Positions 36,965 through 48,382 of a stretch of 64,000 nucleotides of DNA are shown in pieces (position 1 is the stretch's first letter; every line of letters starts with the position of its first letter). The translations under genes were made by a program, and so were the position numbers. Origin of the DNA: Tomocerus qinae (lineage: Eukaryota > Arthropoda > Collembola > Entomobryomorpha > Tomoceridae); contig CM034546.1 in the NCBI GenBank assembly GCA_020055645.1, forward strand, positions 46,562,001 to 46,626,000, in the 5' to 3' direction. The notes beneath the pieces are model-generated. The model worked only from the letters and a program-made list of their open reading frames with translations. It searched no databases and was not told where the DNA came from.

Positions 36965-37228
36965 TAGATGTAAGTTGTAGGTAAACATCCCATCCAATGC
37001 AAAAGATGGAACATCCAACCCCATCCATCCCATCATCACCAAACACCCAAGAAAAGATCAACATCTTATCCAGCCCACCACCAATATTCAAATAAAGTAA
37101 TCCATCTAATATAGCCCATCCCCAGTTTCCAAATAAAGTACCATTAAAGCCATCACCAACACATCCCTTTCAGCCAATTCAAACACCTGGATGGGGATGT
37201 TGGGTATAATGGATGGGATGCTTACATC
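36965..37228. repeat. Inverted-repeat element, low-complexity interior, hit by hAT MITE
   Basis: The left end (AGATGTAAG...CATCCCATCC...CCAACCCCATCC) and the inverse of the right end (GATGTAAG CATCCCATCC...CCCAACATCCCCATCC) correspond over about 50 bp with gaps. The interior is CCATCC/CACCAA-rich. The right end is where the hAT-type MITE inserted, and the tail resumes after it at 37935. Confidence 0.4.
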
Positions 37229-37934
37229 CAAGGTATCGAAAAACCCGGGTTTTTTAGGAAAAAAACCTTGACCCGGGGTTTTTTTAGGGTTTTTGGGTTT
37301 TTTATATAATTATAGGCATAAATAAAAGCCTATACTGTAGTTAACGTTTATAAAATCAAAAATTAAGGCATAAAAATTTAATTTTTATCATGTTTAACCA
37401 CAGTTAAAACGCAGTATTTTTTGTGAGTGTATTAATATTAATATTAACCAATATTAACAACTAATGAGAAACTAATTATTATATTATTTTACTGATTAAA
37501 ATGCCTCCGTTAATGTGGAGCTTTAATTGCAAAGCAGTACAGTAATAAATACGTAAGTGATTAATTAAAATGCAGCATAATTAATGTTTTCACTTATGTA
37601 CCTCAAGACCCCAAATTATTCCTTCGCGATTCGTAAGTAAAAGTTAATTATATATGCAACAATATCTTCACAGTATAAAGTATAAGTATTAAAGTACAAA
37701 AGCTATATTAGGTTTCCACCTGATTATAATCACTTGTTTACATTTTTGAATAGAAATACATGACAGAGTTAGTATGTTTTGCTTATACAGATGGAGTTTT
37801 AGTGCACATTATTATATGTTTTGTAAAAACCCAATAAACCCAATAAACCCCGGGTTTTTTAAGTGAAGCGGGGTAGGTTTTTTGCCAAAAAACCCAAAAA
37901 ACCCCAACCCAAAAAAACCCGACCCACAACCCTG
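37229..37934. mobile_element. 706-bp hAT-type MITE with 8-bp target duplication
   Basis: Perfect 8-bp direct repeats CTTACATC flank it (37221-37228 and 37935-37942). The ends are CAAGGTATCGAAAAACCCGG and, inverted, CAGGGTTGTGGGTCGGG, both followed by T-rich AAACCC/GGGTTT runs. An 8-bp duplication with CARGG ends is the hAT signature. The terminal 100 bp on each side are full of AACCC and GGGTTTTT runs. The interior is AT-rich and non-coding. Confidence 0.85.
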
Positions 37935-38940
37935 CTTACATCTAAGCTTGGCAGTATGCATAATGATGAGTCAGAGTAACGTAGGCGTAACATTATACCT
38001 CAAGTCAAAAATGTAACCATAATGGGTGACCAGAGTAAGTACCGATAGTCACAATAAAATTCCAACACAAAAATATTGGCCCTTGGTCGTAATAAGCTGA
38101 AGTTTTAGAAAATTTTGTTTTTTTGATTTGCAATAACTAATTACATATACTACCGCTGTATAGTGTCAATGCAAGGAAAATGTCAACTTCCATGACATTC
38201 ATGACTATGACCAACGAAAATGGAATCACATTAAAGAAATATTCTACATTCATAAATATTCACCCACCTAAACTTTTTAAGGGCTACTTTTACTCTTCCT
38301 AATCCTATCTTCATCACGATTTGTGACGTCATTTAGAAGTCATAATTTTATGATAATAAATCTCTTTAACACATAAGTGGCAGATTCAAAACGTACACAT
38401 TTGAAATAAAAAATAGTTTACCACTTCATCCCGCTGTGAATATTTTCTATTTAAGAATGGACTTAGTTTTCCTATTTAAGACGTAAAAAATTTTTAACCT
38501 CCTATTAGCTTAAAACCATTTGCGAATTGAAAAAATATAGTTTTATTATGAATAGCCAATTTTTAAACTTTCCTGCGTATAAAATAAGGTCACGGCACGG
38601 TGTATTAAATTGAAAGAAAGAGTATCAACTACCACGTCTCACAACAGTGACTTTCATAATTTTATCACCGCGCAAGCGTGTATGCAGTTAGTAAGTTCTA
38701 TCTGGATGGAATTTAGCAAATAAACCAAATTGTGTTGTTAATACATTTTGAAATAACGTTACGGTGGCCGAGAAATTACATTCATAATTTCATAACATCC
38801 GTGCACACAAACATACAACATACATTTCGATGACGTTTATATTATAGAGTGATAACAAGATGTACATAATACACGCTACTATATATTTTTTATAATATTA
38901 TGACCATAAAACGACCTTTTCTTGTGTATTTGCGGGGTTA

Positions 38941-39372
38941 CTTTGATTTTTGTTGATTCTGCTTGCACAGTATGGTTATCTGCTATATGTAGTTTGTATT
39001 TATCTTTCCGATCACACACTGGATAAAAAATAAAACTTTTGTTCGAGGAAAAGAGTAAAGCACATGTATGTACACACTTTAAGTGAAAGTTGAGACATTC
39101 CTAAGATTATGTAAGAAAATATTCTTGTATCTGTGATGTACATGTGACAAGAAAATGAAGATGTAATTGAATTTCAAAGGCAATCCTCAATGTAATGTAG
39201 TGCAATATTTGCACATGTTTCATGCTTAATCAAGTTGTTTGTTTTATATGTCGAATAGAAAGACTTCAAAACGTTTGATGAATGTTTACTGCGTAGTGCT
39301 AGATGACAATTTGATTATGACTTTCACCCATCCTCATCCAGGTTTCGTAAAGATAAATATGAAGATAAATCA
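38941..39372 (+). repeat. Dispersed repeat X, copy 1
   Basis: Matches 52418-52866 in the same orientation. Shared blocks include TTGATTCTGCTTGCACAG, CATGTGACAAG, GCACATGTTTCA and GCGTAGTGCTAGATGACAA, with small indels between. Probably a fragment of an old non-coding or 3' transposon region. Confidence 0.75.
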
Positions 39373-39829
39373 ATATTAAGAGCATTATCATTGCGCTCAT
39401 TAAGGGCCACGAAAATGCATGTGAACTGCTTCAAAGTAGAAGTGTTGATTTTTCGATTCATACAATCTAAACGAAAACGCAATGATAGCTCCGAATTTGC
39501 TTAAATGCACAAAACTTCAATACAGTATATAATTATAAACAAGGACTTCCCGTGACATATATTATAACTTCATGTTTATTATCTTACTATTATTATTAAC
39601 AGCTACATTAGGTTACTAAACAACACAATAATAACATTTAATATTTTGCTAATGCTATGAAATAGTAATAAATAAAGCAAATTAATATTAATGCTCAAAA
39701 TAGTTATATTTTATGATGTTTGATTTCTAAAAACCCTGATGAGAAATTACAGATCATCTTAAATGTTGTGTAGATGTTATCCGAAAGAATGACTAGGATG
39801 TGATTGCACTAAAAATCAATTCTCTTCCT

Positions 39830-41290
39830 CGGTTTCATCTCTGTTGCCCATGGAGCAGCCACACAAACTTGAGTAGGAAGCATTAAACAGGATGCATCCT
39901 CTTCTGTCTTTGATTCTTCCGTTGGAAATTTGCTGTGTTCTACCAACTATATACACATACAGATCATGACGTAGCGCTTCAGTCGCTTGTCACCCTCTGT
40001 AGCTGAAAGTTACCTCACGGAAACCTGAAGGAAGGGTAATAATCAAATTATAGTCCCAGGCTCAATATTAACCCTACAATCTTTATGTTAGTACATACAT
40101 TCCATTTGTATATACTTTAGTGCACTTGAATCTTCAATTGAAACTGCAACACCTTAACAGACCTAATTAAATAAAATCGGCAGATAACAGCAATAATTCG
40201 GGTCTATACCTATCAATTACCTGTAAGTAATTTTGTTACAAAATTTAATTCCATGTTATGAATTATTTAACTAGTTTTGTGTATGATATATTATATATTT
40301 ATGTATAATATACTGCGCAATATAATATTATTGACATATCTTCTAGTATTTTATGGGGTAGTGGGATTTAATGCAATTAACTACTATCATAGTCTAATCA
40401 TAGTGTAAATTTCATGCAGTACCTGTATGAGAGAGAAACTAGGAATGTATGAACATCTGCATTTATTGAAAAACAAATTCAGAGAACGGTCTTGATTTCG
40501 TGTGTACCAGTTGCCTACTTAATATTTCTGGCCTATTTCTACTTTCATTTTTATTTCAGATCTCATCCAGTTCGTTAGTTCACATCTATAGAAGTTAAAT
40601 TTCATCTAAGTAAATAGAACACAAATGAACATTACATTAGCAGTTGATGACGTCAGTGATTTTCAGTTTCGACTCGTACAGTAAATGCCAATGTTATTTC
40701 TGGAAGCCAAGATTTACATTTATGTAAATATTGTCTACCCCTTCCGTATTTGTAAAGCCTGCATGACATAATATATTAACAGAACCAAGGAAACTTGAAA
40801 ATTATTTGTGATGTATATAATTTCTCCCCGCTTATTATCTATCTTACCAAGTTTAATGAACTGATAAAATCTTCCTTTGCTTTCAATAAATCTGAAAACG
40901 TAGTATGTATGTTATCTTCGAGTTAGGAAACGCTTTGTGTGTGGGAAAAAGCTCAGAGATGGCTAAATAATCAAATTAAAACGACAATACTATGTACGTA
41001 GTAGTTAGTAACTATCAAAGAGTGTATATATGTAGCCATAATTAAATTATTTTCTCAATGCCGTTTTAGGTACGCCTCAATTCAAACTTCAATTAATTCT
41101 GAGGAAAATACGGATACATAGACCACCACTAAGCGTGCAGCTTTTGCTATAACAATTGTTAGGTAAGTTGCAATTCGTTTGATAAATTAATACACATTTA
41201 TTGTCTTTATTTTCTGAGGAAGGCCTTCTTGATTCTTGTATGTCCTACTACTCGATTGCAAGTTCTACAATAAAAGTCATTTGCTTGATA
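39830..41290 (+). repeat. Dispersed repeat Y, copy 1, about 1.4 kb
   Basis: Homologous to 61245-62805 in the same orientation. The best block is around 40555-40625 (TCCAGTTCGTTAGTTCACAT, then CTATAGAAGTTAAATTTCA and AGTAAATAGAACACAAATGA), which is nearly identical to 62095-62160. Its right end passes through the undisturbed site (about 41239-41270) at which an hAT-type MITE is inserted in the other copy. No long reading frame. It lies close to repeat X and may be the same family. Confidence 0.75.
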
Positions 41291-41739
41291 TCTGATCATA
41301 TGAGCAGCAGAGGAAAAATAATAATTTTCATATAAAAAATTAAAGCTTATTAAATATAATTACTTAATATTATTTTATATCTACTGGGAGTGGGAATAGT
41401 TGAAGTTTCTACCCAACAGGCTCCAAGCACAAGCTATTTACTATAGCATATAGCAACATGAAAGTGGATAGAGGCTTTTTCTAACAACTGGAAAGTACTG
41501 TAATGCCCATTTACTTTTTCCTCCACTTGTGTTTTTCATTCATGTAAAGGATGAGAAACAACAACAGCCCTCCCACTCTGTAAATACAAGAGTCGTTCAC
41601 ACTACACAATTCCCATGGTCGCCTAGTCACAGACAAAATAAATTCTCCGATGCAATAAAGCCTATATCTAATAATAAATATGAAAGCATATTATAGTAAA
41701 CTGGGTGATGTAATGAAAGTTATTTGCCATGTCAAGGGT

Positions 41740-41960
41740 ATATTGAGAGGGGCATTGTGAGCAAATGCCACCCCTCGAAATCCAATAAAAGGCAAAATTT
41801 TTCTTAAAATACCAAAATCGCGCATGGCGCGATTTTTGTGATTTTTAGGCTATTTTTGACTCATTTTAGACGAAATAAGCCAAAATAAGCGCTTTTCCGC
41901 GCTTTGCGCGATTAGGCCTAATACTTGTAGTAGTGTATGAAGGCCCCCTCCGAAATCGAC
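41740..41960. repeat. Repeat remnant with GCGC palindromes
   Basis: Contains CGCGCATGGCGCG and CGCGCTTTGCGCG palindromes inside an AT-rich sequence, bounded by C-rich blocks (GCCACCCCTCG and GGCCCCCTCCG). It resembles the element at 44346-44528 in style. Boundaries are unclear. Confidence 0.4.
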
Positions 41961-42175
41961 TTCTAAATACGATACTGTGATATGCAATATATTATATTAT
42001 TTCATTTAATTTTGTGATTTTCATGTTACCAACTACTATTTAGAGCCAATACATAATAATTAATAATGCCTGTTGGGTTTTCCGAAAGGCTGAACAGTGT
42101 GAACTATAGTATTAGTAAATCTGTAATAATTAGTACACTTTTTAATTCCAAATATTTTCCTTTCTCCAGATTGCA

Positions 42176-42529
42176 ATGTCGGGAATTTGGAATCAACTCG
42201 AAGATGAAAGTTATCTCGATTATTTTCTGCGCTTGGAATTGCAACTTAAGGAGCTTTTTCCTCGTTACACAGTAGAGCAGTGCGATCAAGCCTTGCTTCG
42301 TAGAGCTATCACAGGGTTACTACCTAGCTATCGGACATTTTTTGATGAAAGTAATCCACCGACATCCCTAGCTGAACTAAAGACCATTTTGGAATCTGAA
42401 AATATTTTCCGACAACCGCTCGTTCCTGACAACCAAGTGGTCGTCGCAGTGCAACCAAACGTACGCTGCTACACATGTGGTCAACATGGTCACAAAGCTA
42501 TTGATATGGGACAAGAAATGCATCAATAA
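42176..42529 (+). pseudogene. Degenerate retrotransposon gag-like fragment
   Basis: A 117-codon open stretch resembling the C-terminal half of an LTR-retrotransposon Gag. A helical block (YFLRLELQLKELFP, then ALLRRAITGLLPSYR) is followed by a zinc-knuckle start, C-x2-C-x4-H, whose last Cys is missing. The frame ends 18 codons after the knuckle begins. No protease, reverse transcriptase or LTRs were found near it, so it is an isolated broken remnant. Confidence 0.55.
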
Positions 42530-43039
42530 GCAAATATTTTGCCAGAAACGACTTCGGGCTTTTTGACGCAACAATGCAAAGAAGTCACAACTGACAAAAA
42601 TACCTTATTCGTTACTTATATCTACTTAAGCAAGGCAAGCCAAATAATCCCTGCTATACGCTGCCTCAATTTCACATTCCTATTTGTAGCACTAATTTCC
42701 TTACAATCTGCTTTTTCCCATTCTAATTTATATCTGCTTTCAAAATTGATCTTGAACGTCCGTTTTCTAAATATATAATTCTATTTCACCAGTACTATGG
42801 TTGAATTTCATAATGATTAAGGTAATGTTGAATTGTTTAATTAAGCTAAATAAGCTAATGTTTACCCATATAATTGCATTTTATTGTTTTATGTGTTATG
42901 CATTGAATATACCCCATGTACATTGTAATAGAAATTTCCATGGCATGGAAAATACCGATACACACCTAGATAGTAAGATGCATGCGACTGATGCGACATA
43001 GGAACATTGAACATGCAACATTATTTGGATAATTCTGCC

Positions 43040-43140
43040 CGGAACTCCTCGCTTGAATTGTAATGTAATGTAATATTTATTTACGGAATGGTTACAGGCA
43101 GCTTTACAGTCAAAACTGTTACCATGAAATAAATTTTAGT
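43040..43140 (-). repeat. Probable LINE 3' end remnant
   Basis: On the minus strand a stretch with CTGCCTGTAACCATTCCG leads into AAATAAATATTACATTACAT, a short (ATTAC)n tail like those of jockey/CR1-type non-LTR elements. No reverse transcriptase sequence is attached. Confidence 0.35.
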
Positions 43141-43988
43141 CAGAGATAACAAATACAAGTATTAAAGATATTTAGCAATTCTTCCATTATTATTATCAAC
43201 CTTGACTGAATTGAGTTCTTCCTTCCTATAATAAATTAGTCGAGTTTTGCAGCCTTAAAGCTGCTGCCGTTCAAACCTTTGTCCTTTCATATAATCTTAG
43301 AATCTCTGCGTTGGCTCTCGGACAGACAACCTTAACCTTACTAAACCTTATGGAAACCCATTGTATAACTTGTTGATTTATAATATTTAATTTAGATTAA
43401 GATGTTTATTAACACAAAATAACAATTTTCATAAAATAAGAGTAATTATAAACAAATATTTATAGTAATATTATGTATGTATACTATCTAAGTAGGTTGT
43501 AGGAGTTATGAAGTAATAACGTAGGTCATGAATTTTGTGTGAAATAATTTTTTGTAGCATAATTACTTGACAATAGCATAATTTGCGTTAATAAAGTTTA
43601 TAATAGTGGTTTATTGTCAATGATTAATATTTTGATTTCTTTGCAAATACTGCACTACAGTATAGAAATTATTTCGTAAAATGGCATAAACATATCATTA
43701 GTCCAAATTTCGGTTAATTAATCTAGCTTTGGCATTATAAAACCATACATATTATGCATACATTTCTATACGTATTTATGGAAGAACCCCTAATTGTCAA
43801 CACCTTTTTGTCAACCCTCTTTTGTCAACAACATTTTTTTCGGTTTTTTTGTCAACACCTTTCTGTCAACACCAAGACTCTTTTTGTCAACACGTTATAA
43901 GGAAATGTACTCCTAGCTTATATATGTGGACAGTTTACGTTATACAGTTCATGTAAGATATTGTGTTTTGTTGGGCTGCGAATTAACG

Positions 43989-44119
43989 TGTATGGCACAC
44001 ACAGGAATTTTTGTATGGCAAGAAATTTCATCGAACAGTCGTACATTTGTATGGTACGTTATAAAAAACCGAAGGGTATGGTATGGAAAATAAAGGACCT
44101 ATGTATGGTACTAAGACAA
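43989..44119 (+). repeat. 131-bp inverted repeat, left arm
   Basis: From TGTATGGCACACACAGGAAT to TATGTATGGTACTAAGACAA. It matches the reverse complement of 45131-45261 with only a few differences. Weaker similarity continues inward to about 44148. Confidence 0.9.
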
Positions 44120-44345
44120 TATTAATTGGGGCTTTGATGAGAGTACTACAGGTAATAATACTATAAGATACCGGATAGTATAAGTAATAAGAGTACTATA
44201 ACAGTAAGTAATGGAGAGGGTAGCTACTACAACGACGAAAAAGTGTCTACAGAAATGCAAATAAAAATGTAGATAGTAAGAGAAAGGCAAGTTAATGTTC
44301 TTTTATCTACTAATTTTAATGAAGATATTAGCTGCATGTCTGTCG

Positions 44346-44528
44346 CAAGCACGTATTTAGTAGGGGGCGGGGGGGCGCAGCGCCCCCCCTAAATCTGAGA
44401 AAAGAGAATTTTTTCACAAAAATGGCCTAAAATTGCAAAAAATTTTCGCGCTTCGCGCGAATATGTCTTATTTTTGGTATAATTTTTGCTTCCGCCCCCC
44501 CTTGAACAAATTTCTAGATACGTGCCTG
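44346..44528. mobile_element. 183-bp MITE with CAGGCACGTATCTAG ends
   Basis: Left end CAAGCACGTATTTAG and right end CTAGATACGTGCCTG are inverted copies of 15 bp with two mismatches. The flanks TCTGTCG (44339-44345) and TCTGTGG (44529-44535) look like a slightly mutated 7-bp duplication. The interior has a G/C-run hairpin (GGGGGGGCGCAGCGCCCCCC) and CGCGCTTCGCGCG. It is nested in the Mutator-like composite, just upstream of its first frame. Confidence 0.65.
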
Positions 44529-44562
44529 TCTGTGGGGATGCATTTATCTGTTTGGTTTTAGT

Positions 44563-44955
44563 ATGACAGTCAGCATTTGGGTTGCTCACAACTCCACATT
44601 CACAATGGCTGGGTCAAATATTGTAAGTTTAGAATATCTAACCGACAGTGATAGTAGTGACAGTGACGTGTCGGACAAAGAAAATACTACCAAAAGATTT
44701 CAAAAATGGACTGAAATTGTTGTTGGAGTTGACGAATTAAATTTATGGCAGTTCCTGAAACATAATATTTGTAAGCATGTTATTGGAATCGCCAGGTTAA
44801 ATGGTAACAAAGAGATTATATCAGAGACAGCCAAGGCCATATCTATCGGACAACGAAGAAAACCAGGTCGGCCAAAGAAACTGACACGAGCTCTAAAACA
44901 AAACGACAATAACTTTATCTTAACCATACCTGCTTATAATTTATTTCATTATTGA
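44563..44955 (+). pseudogene. Decayed MULE transposase C-terminal fragment (SWIM/AT-hook)
   Basis: A 130-codon frame with an acidic Ser/Asp-rich start (SDSSDSDVSDKE), then ICKHVIGIARLNG, which fits the C-x-H half of a SWIM zinc finger, then RRKPGRPKKLTRAL, an AT-hook-like GRPKK tail common at the ends of Mutator-like transposases. The catalytic DDE domain is absent. It is probably a fragment fused to unrelated 5' sequence. Confidence 0.4.
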
Positions 44956-45130
44956 CATTGCCTAACTTTATTTTACGTGTACACCACAAATTCTTAACGT
45001 TTGTTAAAGTAATAATTAGTACCTAAAATGACTAAATATTGCCATTAATTTTTTTCATATTTTCAAAATCACACAAATAAATATGATGTACTTACAATGA
45101 CTAAATATTAACATTATCAAAGCCACAATT

Positions 45131-45261
45131 TTGTCTTAGTACCATACATAGGTCCTTTACTTTCCATACCATACCCTTCGGTTTTTTATAACGTACCATA
45201 CAAATGTACGACTGTTCGATGAAATTTCTTGCCATACAAAGATTCCTGTGTGTGCCATACA
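45131..45261 (-). repeat. 131-bp inverted repeat, right arm
   Basis: Reverse complement of 43989-44119, nearly identical (differences near the TTTGTATGG and GGAAAGTAAAGG positions). It indicates a young or gene-converted inverted repeat within the composite element. Confidence 0.9.
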
Positions 45262-45420
45262 AATTCCTATTTTCCCGTTTTGTTGTTACATTCCTCTCCT
45301 AATCTAAGTTATTGCCTGGGTTGTTTACCATTTTATGCATTATCAGATATTTAAATTGCTGGTAATGAATGCAAGGGAGAATAGAAGGTAAGTCTCTGAC
45401 TCTGAAATGCAATGCAATAA

Positions 45421-45666
45421 ATGCAAGGAAAAATGGCATCGTATTTATATTTTTCTTTATTTACTTCCGAAACGAAGAATAAAGTGACCCAAACACTGGC
45501 CAGAAACGGTTATATTTATAGTCTAAGAACTCAAAGACCAGAAAAAAAAGTACTGGTCATGTACAGAAAGGGATATAATAATGTAGTGCAGAGTGCAGTA
45601 GTGGTAGAAGAAAACGGATATTTTGCTGAAGGAGTAAAAGGTTGGGTAAATGGAAGGAATTCTTAG
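45421..45666 (+). pseudogene. Possible decayed FLYWCH-like fragment
   Basis: An 81-codon frame containing NGYIYSLRTQRPEKKVLVMY, followed by a V-rich strand and a Gly. This spacing is like a FLYWCH finger, but the Trp, Cys and His zinc ligands are lost. FLYWCH domains accompany Mutator-like transposases in animals, which fits the surrounding element. Similarity is weak. Confidence 0.25.
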
Positions 45667-46344
45667 GCAATGCAATTAGTGCAATGAATAAAAATTTCTG
45701 TTGGCAAAAAAGGAAAAGCATGTTGACAAAAAGTACTTTTGATGTGTTGGGATTTTAGTGTTGACAATTAGGGGGTGAATCGTATTTCTACACCTTTTGC
45801 AAAACCTTTAAGATTAGAAATAAACCAGTCCCAACAAAAATTAAATATTAACAGAATCTATTTTAAAAATGACCTAAATTATAATAAAAAAGGATAAAAC
45901 CAATTTAAACTCATACCATATATCACGGATAAATCTTAAGATGCAGAGAACAATAAAACATGAATACCTATATTACTTTACTTGTAAGATGTAGTAAGAA
46001 GAAAGGCAAAAAAAAATTTAACCTGAGGGGTATTATTTATTACAGTCATTTAGTTGTTTACACTCACGATCGTGCAAGAAGCAACCTGAGGTTTAATCGT
46101 GCAGAGTATACCTTACACTTAATCTGTTTATGAGAGAATGTTACTCCACAATGGCCTTGTACAATTTACATTCTAATTGTGACTTGCAGATTAGGTCATC
46201 TCTACATCAATGCAAATTAGGATAATATCCATTTACTTAGTAGAAGTAGAGGAATAAAGAAAATCTTGTGAAAACTCCAAGGTATGAATCTTACTAATAT
46301 TCAATAAATCAAATTGCGTTTTAACTTGTGTTTAAATTTTATAG

Positions 46345-46717
46345 ATGGGTTCAATTCGTCAGAATATATTTTTGATTTTTCTGGTTGGACTTCTGTCGGT
46401 TTCACTTGCACAAAACTTGGAAGAAGCAGTGAGAGTGGCCCAACAGATGAATTTAATTCCAAGGGATTCTGTCGTGGACAAAATATTTTCTGGAAATCAG
46501 GTATCCCTTTTTTATTCAAATTGAGGAAATATTAAATTCTTTTATAATCGCAATAATATCGTTCATATAGATTGTATAATTTATTTGTTTGAAGGTTGCA
46601 TATTTTCCTCTGAGAGGTGAGGAAAGGATTGGCCGCCAGGATTTGGCAAGAACATTCGTTGGAATTCCACCTGATACCATCTCACATATCCAGTTAGAGA
46701 TTTCTAAAGCGCTGTAA
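46345..46717 (+). CDS. Small secreted protein, unknown function (2 exons)
   Basis: Not recognised. Exon 1 46345-46500 and exon 2 46595-46717 (94-nt intron, phase 0) give 92 aa. Residues 1-22 are a textbook signal peptide: a basic start, then IFLIFLVGLLSVSLA, with cleavage likely after SLA before QN. The predicted mature chain of about 70 residues has no Cys. It starts with an amphipathic helix-like stretch (NLEEAVRVAQQMNLI) and ends in a mixed polar segment. It is therefore secreted, perhaps a peptide precursor or a small ligand-binding or antimicrobial protein; nothing decides between these. The ATG directly follows a TTTTATAG acceptor-like site, so a 5' UTR intron may end there. AATAAA at 46769-46774 is a suitable poly(A) signal. 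No long open frame marks this gene because its exons are short. Confidence 0.72.
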
Positions 46718-48117
46718 ATTAATAGTATCATTTGTAAATAGGAATTTAAATTATAAAACATTAAAAGTAATAAATGTATTAATAATGTTTTAAGTATTAT
46801 GTAGAGGTGGGATACTCATATACTGTAATACTATCATCGTTTAACAGCTGTTGAAAGCTAATTAATATAAAAATATTAATGGCCTGCTCAATAATCTACA
46901 ATTTTGAATTGCAGTTAGCAAATATTTTAGCATTAAACCATGGCATGTCCGTTAAAGCATAATATTATTTTGCCCATAAGAAAATAGGTTTTGAAAGTTT
47001 TTAAACCATTTTACATGCTTGATAAATAATTGTTGCTTAAAAATCCATTTAAAAAAATTATTTACAGTTTTAAGTGCTTCATTAACAAGGTAGCTAACGT
47101 GGTTTATATATACATGCCCAAAATACATCTTGGCATGCATGGGGTCTAACTTCGATCCTAATCTTTAAAAGCACCTTAAAAGTTGTCGACTACGAGTATT
47201 CGGTTTGTGTTTCGGGTAACTAGGTATTAATTCTCATCTCATATATTTGGTATGCTTCCGATAGAATTGCCATTTAGATAAATTTCGTTTTACTGCATTG
47301 ACCATAATAAAGGAGTCATTCTACAGTGCCCAGGCACTGTGGGCTGACTGCGGCACGGACAGAATAGTATCCCAGTCCTCAGTGTAGTGCTGTGCCGATG
47401 AGAGTAAGGGATGATTTAATCATGCCTCACTCCCCCATCATGAGAATGAATTTTATAAGAAAGAGAAAAATGCATAGCTGATAGCCAGCATAACATAGCC
47501 AGCCAATTTATCAGAGTTCAGACTTCATTATGCTGTCGCATTTACGCGCTACACTTTTTAATATTATTTTGAAAATTGTTCAATATATACTACTACTACA
47601 ACACAATAAGTGAGAAATTTAAATTAACAACACACAATTTTATTATAATTTTAATCCATTTGCTTTTCAACATAATGATACCATGAAATGAATAATAATT
47701 TCGTATGTGTACAACAAACTATTAAACCAAACCATTATAGTGGTACAAGTACAACAATCAATAAAATAATAATAAAATGTAATGATAATGAAAGATAATC
47801 AGTGTTTCCTTGAAAACATGCTGATGACAATCAGAGTAGAATAAGTACGCCATTGATAAGTATTACTATTTTACATATTATGTTACTTATATCTATCAAC
47901 AATAAGGTTTCAATAAATTATTTAATATGTTATATTTTACGGCTGAATTTGAATAAACTTTAATCATGTCTGAAATCTGTTATACTTTCAGAACATATTA
48001 CATTGTTTTACCATTAGCAATTTAGCTCTTTTTAATTCAAGTTTTTTTCATAAGATATTCACGTCATTTACATATTTTATACTTATATTTTTGTGTTTCT
48101 ATATTTTAAGAGACAAA
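46718..48117. other. Gene-less stretch, 1.4 kb
   Basis: AT-rich, no exon seen. It includes a small CAGTGCCCAGGCACTG palindrome at about 47324 in a GC-richer patch (47320-47410). Confidence 0.5.
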
Positions 48118-48264
48118 ATGACACACGCCAATGATTCCACATTCCGAACTTATCCATCATCCACTAAATATCGCACAAGAAAGTCATCCAAGAGCGTAGC
48201 CATGAGAATCCGGAACAAAATGATGCGTCCGTATGCTATGGTAAGACCAAGAATTCAACTTTAG
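48118..48264 (+). CDS. Possible short basic open frame or first exon
   Basis: An ATG after AGACAAA opens a very basic 42-codon stretch (rich in Arg, Lys, Ser, Met) ending at a consensus donor, ATG|GTAAGA, at 48244. If unspliced, the frame stops after seven more codons at 48262-48264. No partner exon was found downstream on the plus strand. It could be the first exon of an unseen gene, a small basic peptide, or chance. Confidence 0.25.
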   Translation: MTHANDSTFRTYPSSTKYRTRKSSKSVAMRIRNKMMRPYAMVRPRIQL

Positions 48265-48382
48265 GTAAATTATTATATATTACATGGGACCATGGGAGCA
48301 TTATAAAAATTTAGTCTGACTAAAAGGATAAAAGGACCACCAATTAAACCACACAAGCCATACAAGGCTAAACTAACTTCGT

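Larger units (their letters stand above)
43787..45774. mobile_element. Composite terminal-inverted-repeat element, probably Mutator-like
   Basis: The outer ends CCCCTAATTGTCAACAC (43787) and its exact inverse (ending 45774) bound 2 kb. The left end repeats TTTTGTCAAC motifs several times. Inside is a second, nearly perfect 131-bp inverted repeat (43989-44119 and 45131-45261). Two short plus-strand frames lie inside: one with a CKHV plus GRPKK ending like the SWIM end of MULE transposases, and one resembling a decayed FLYWCH finger. Long inverted repeats plus these remnants suggest a dead Mutator-like element. No 9-bp target duplication was found at the outer ends. Confidence 0.55.

Noticed and set aside
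42539..43001. Two frames downstream of the gag-like fragment as pol remnants
   Set aside because: No protease, reverse transcriptase or integrase motif is present; the sequence is AT-rich with random hydrophobic composition.
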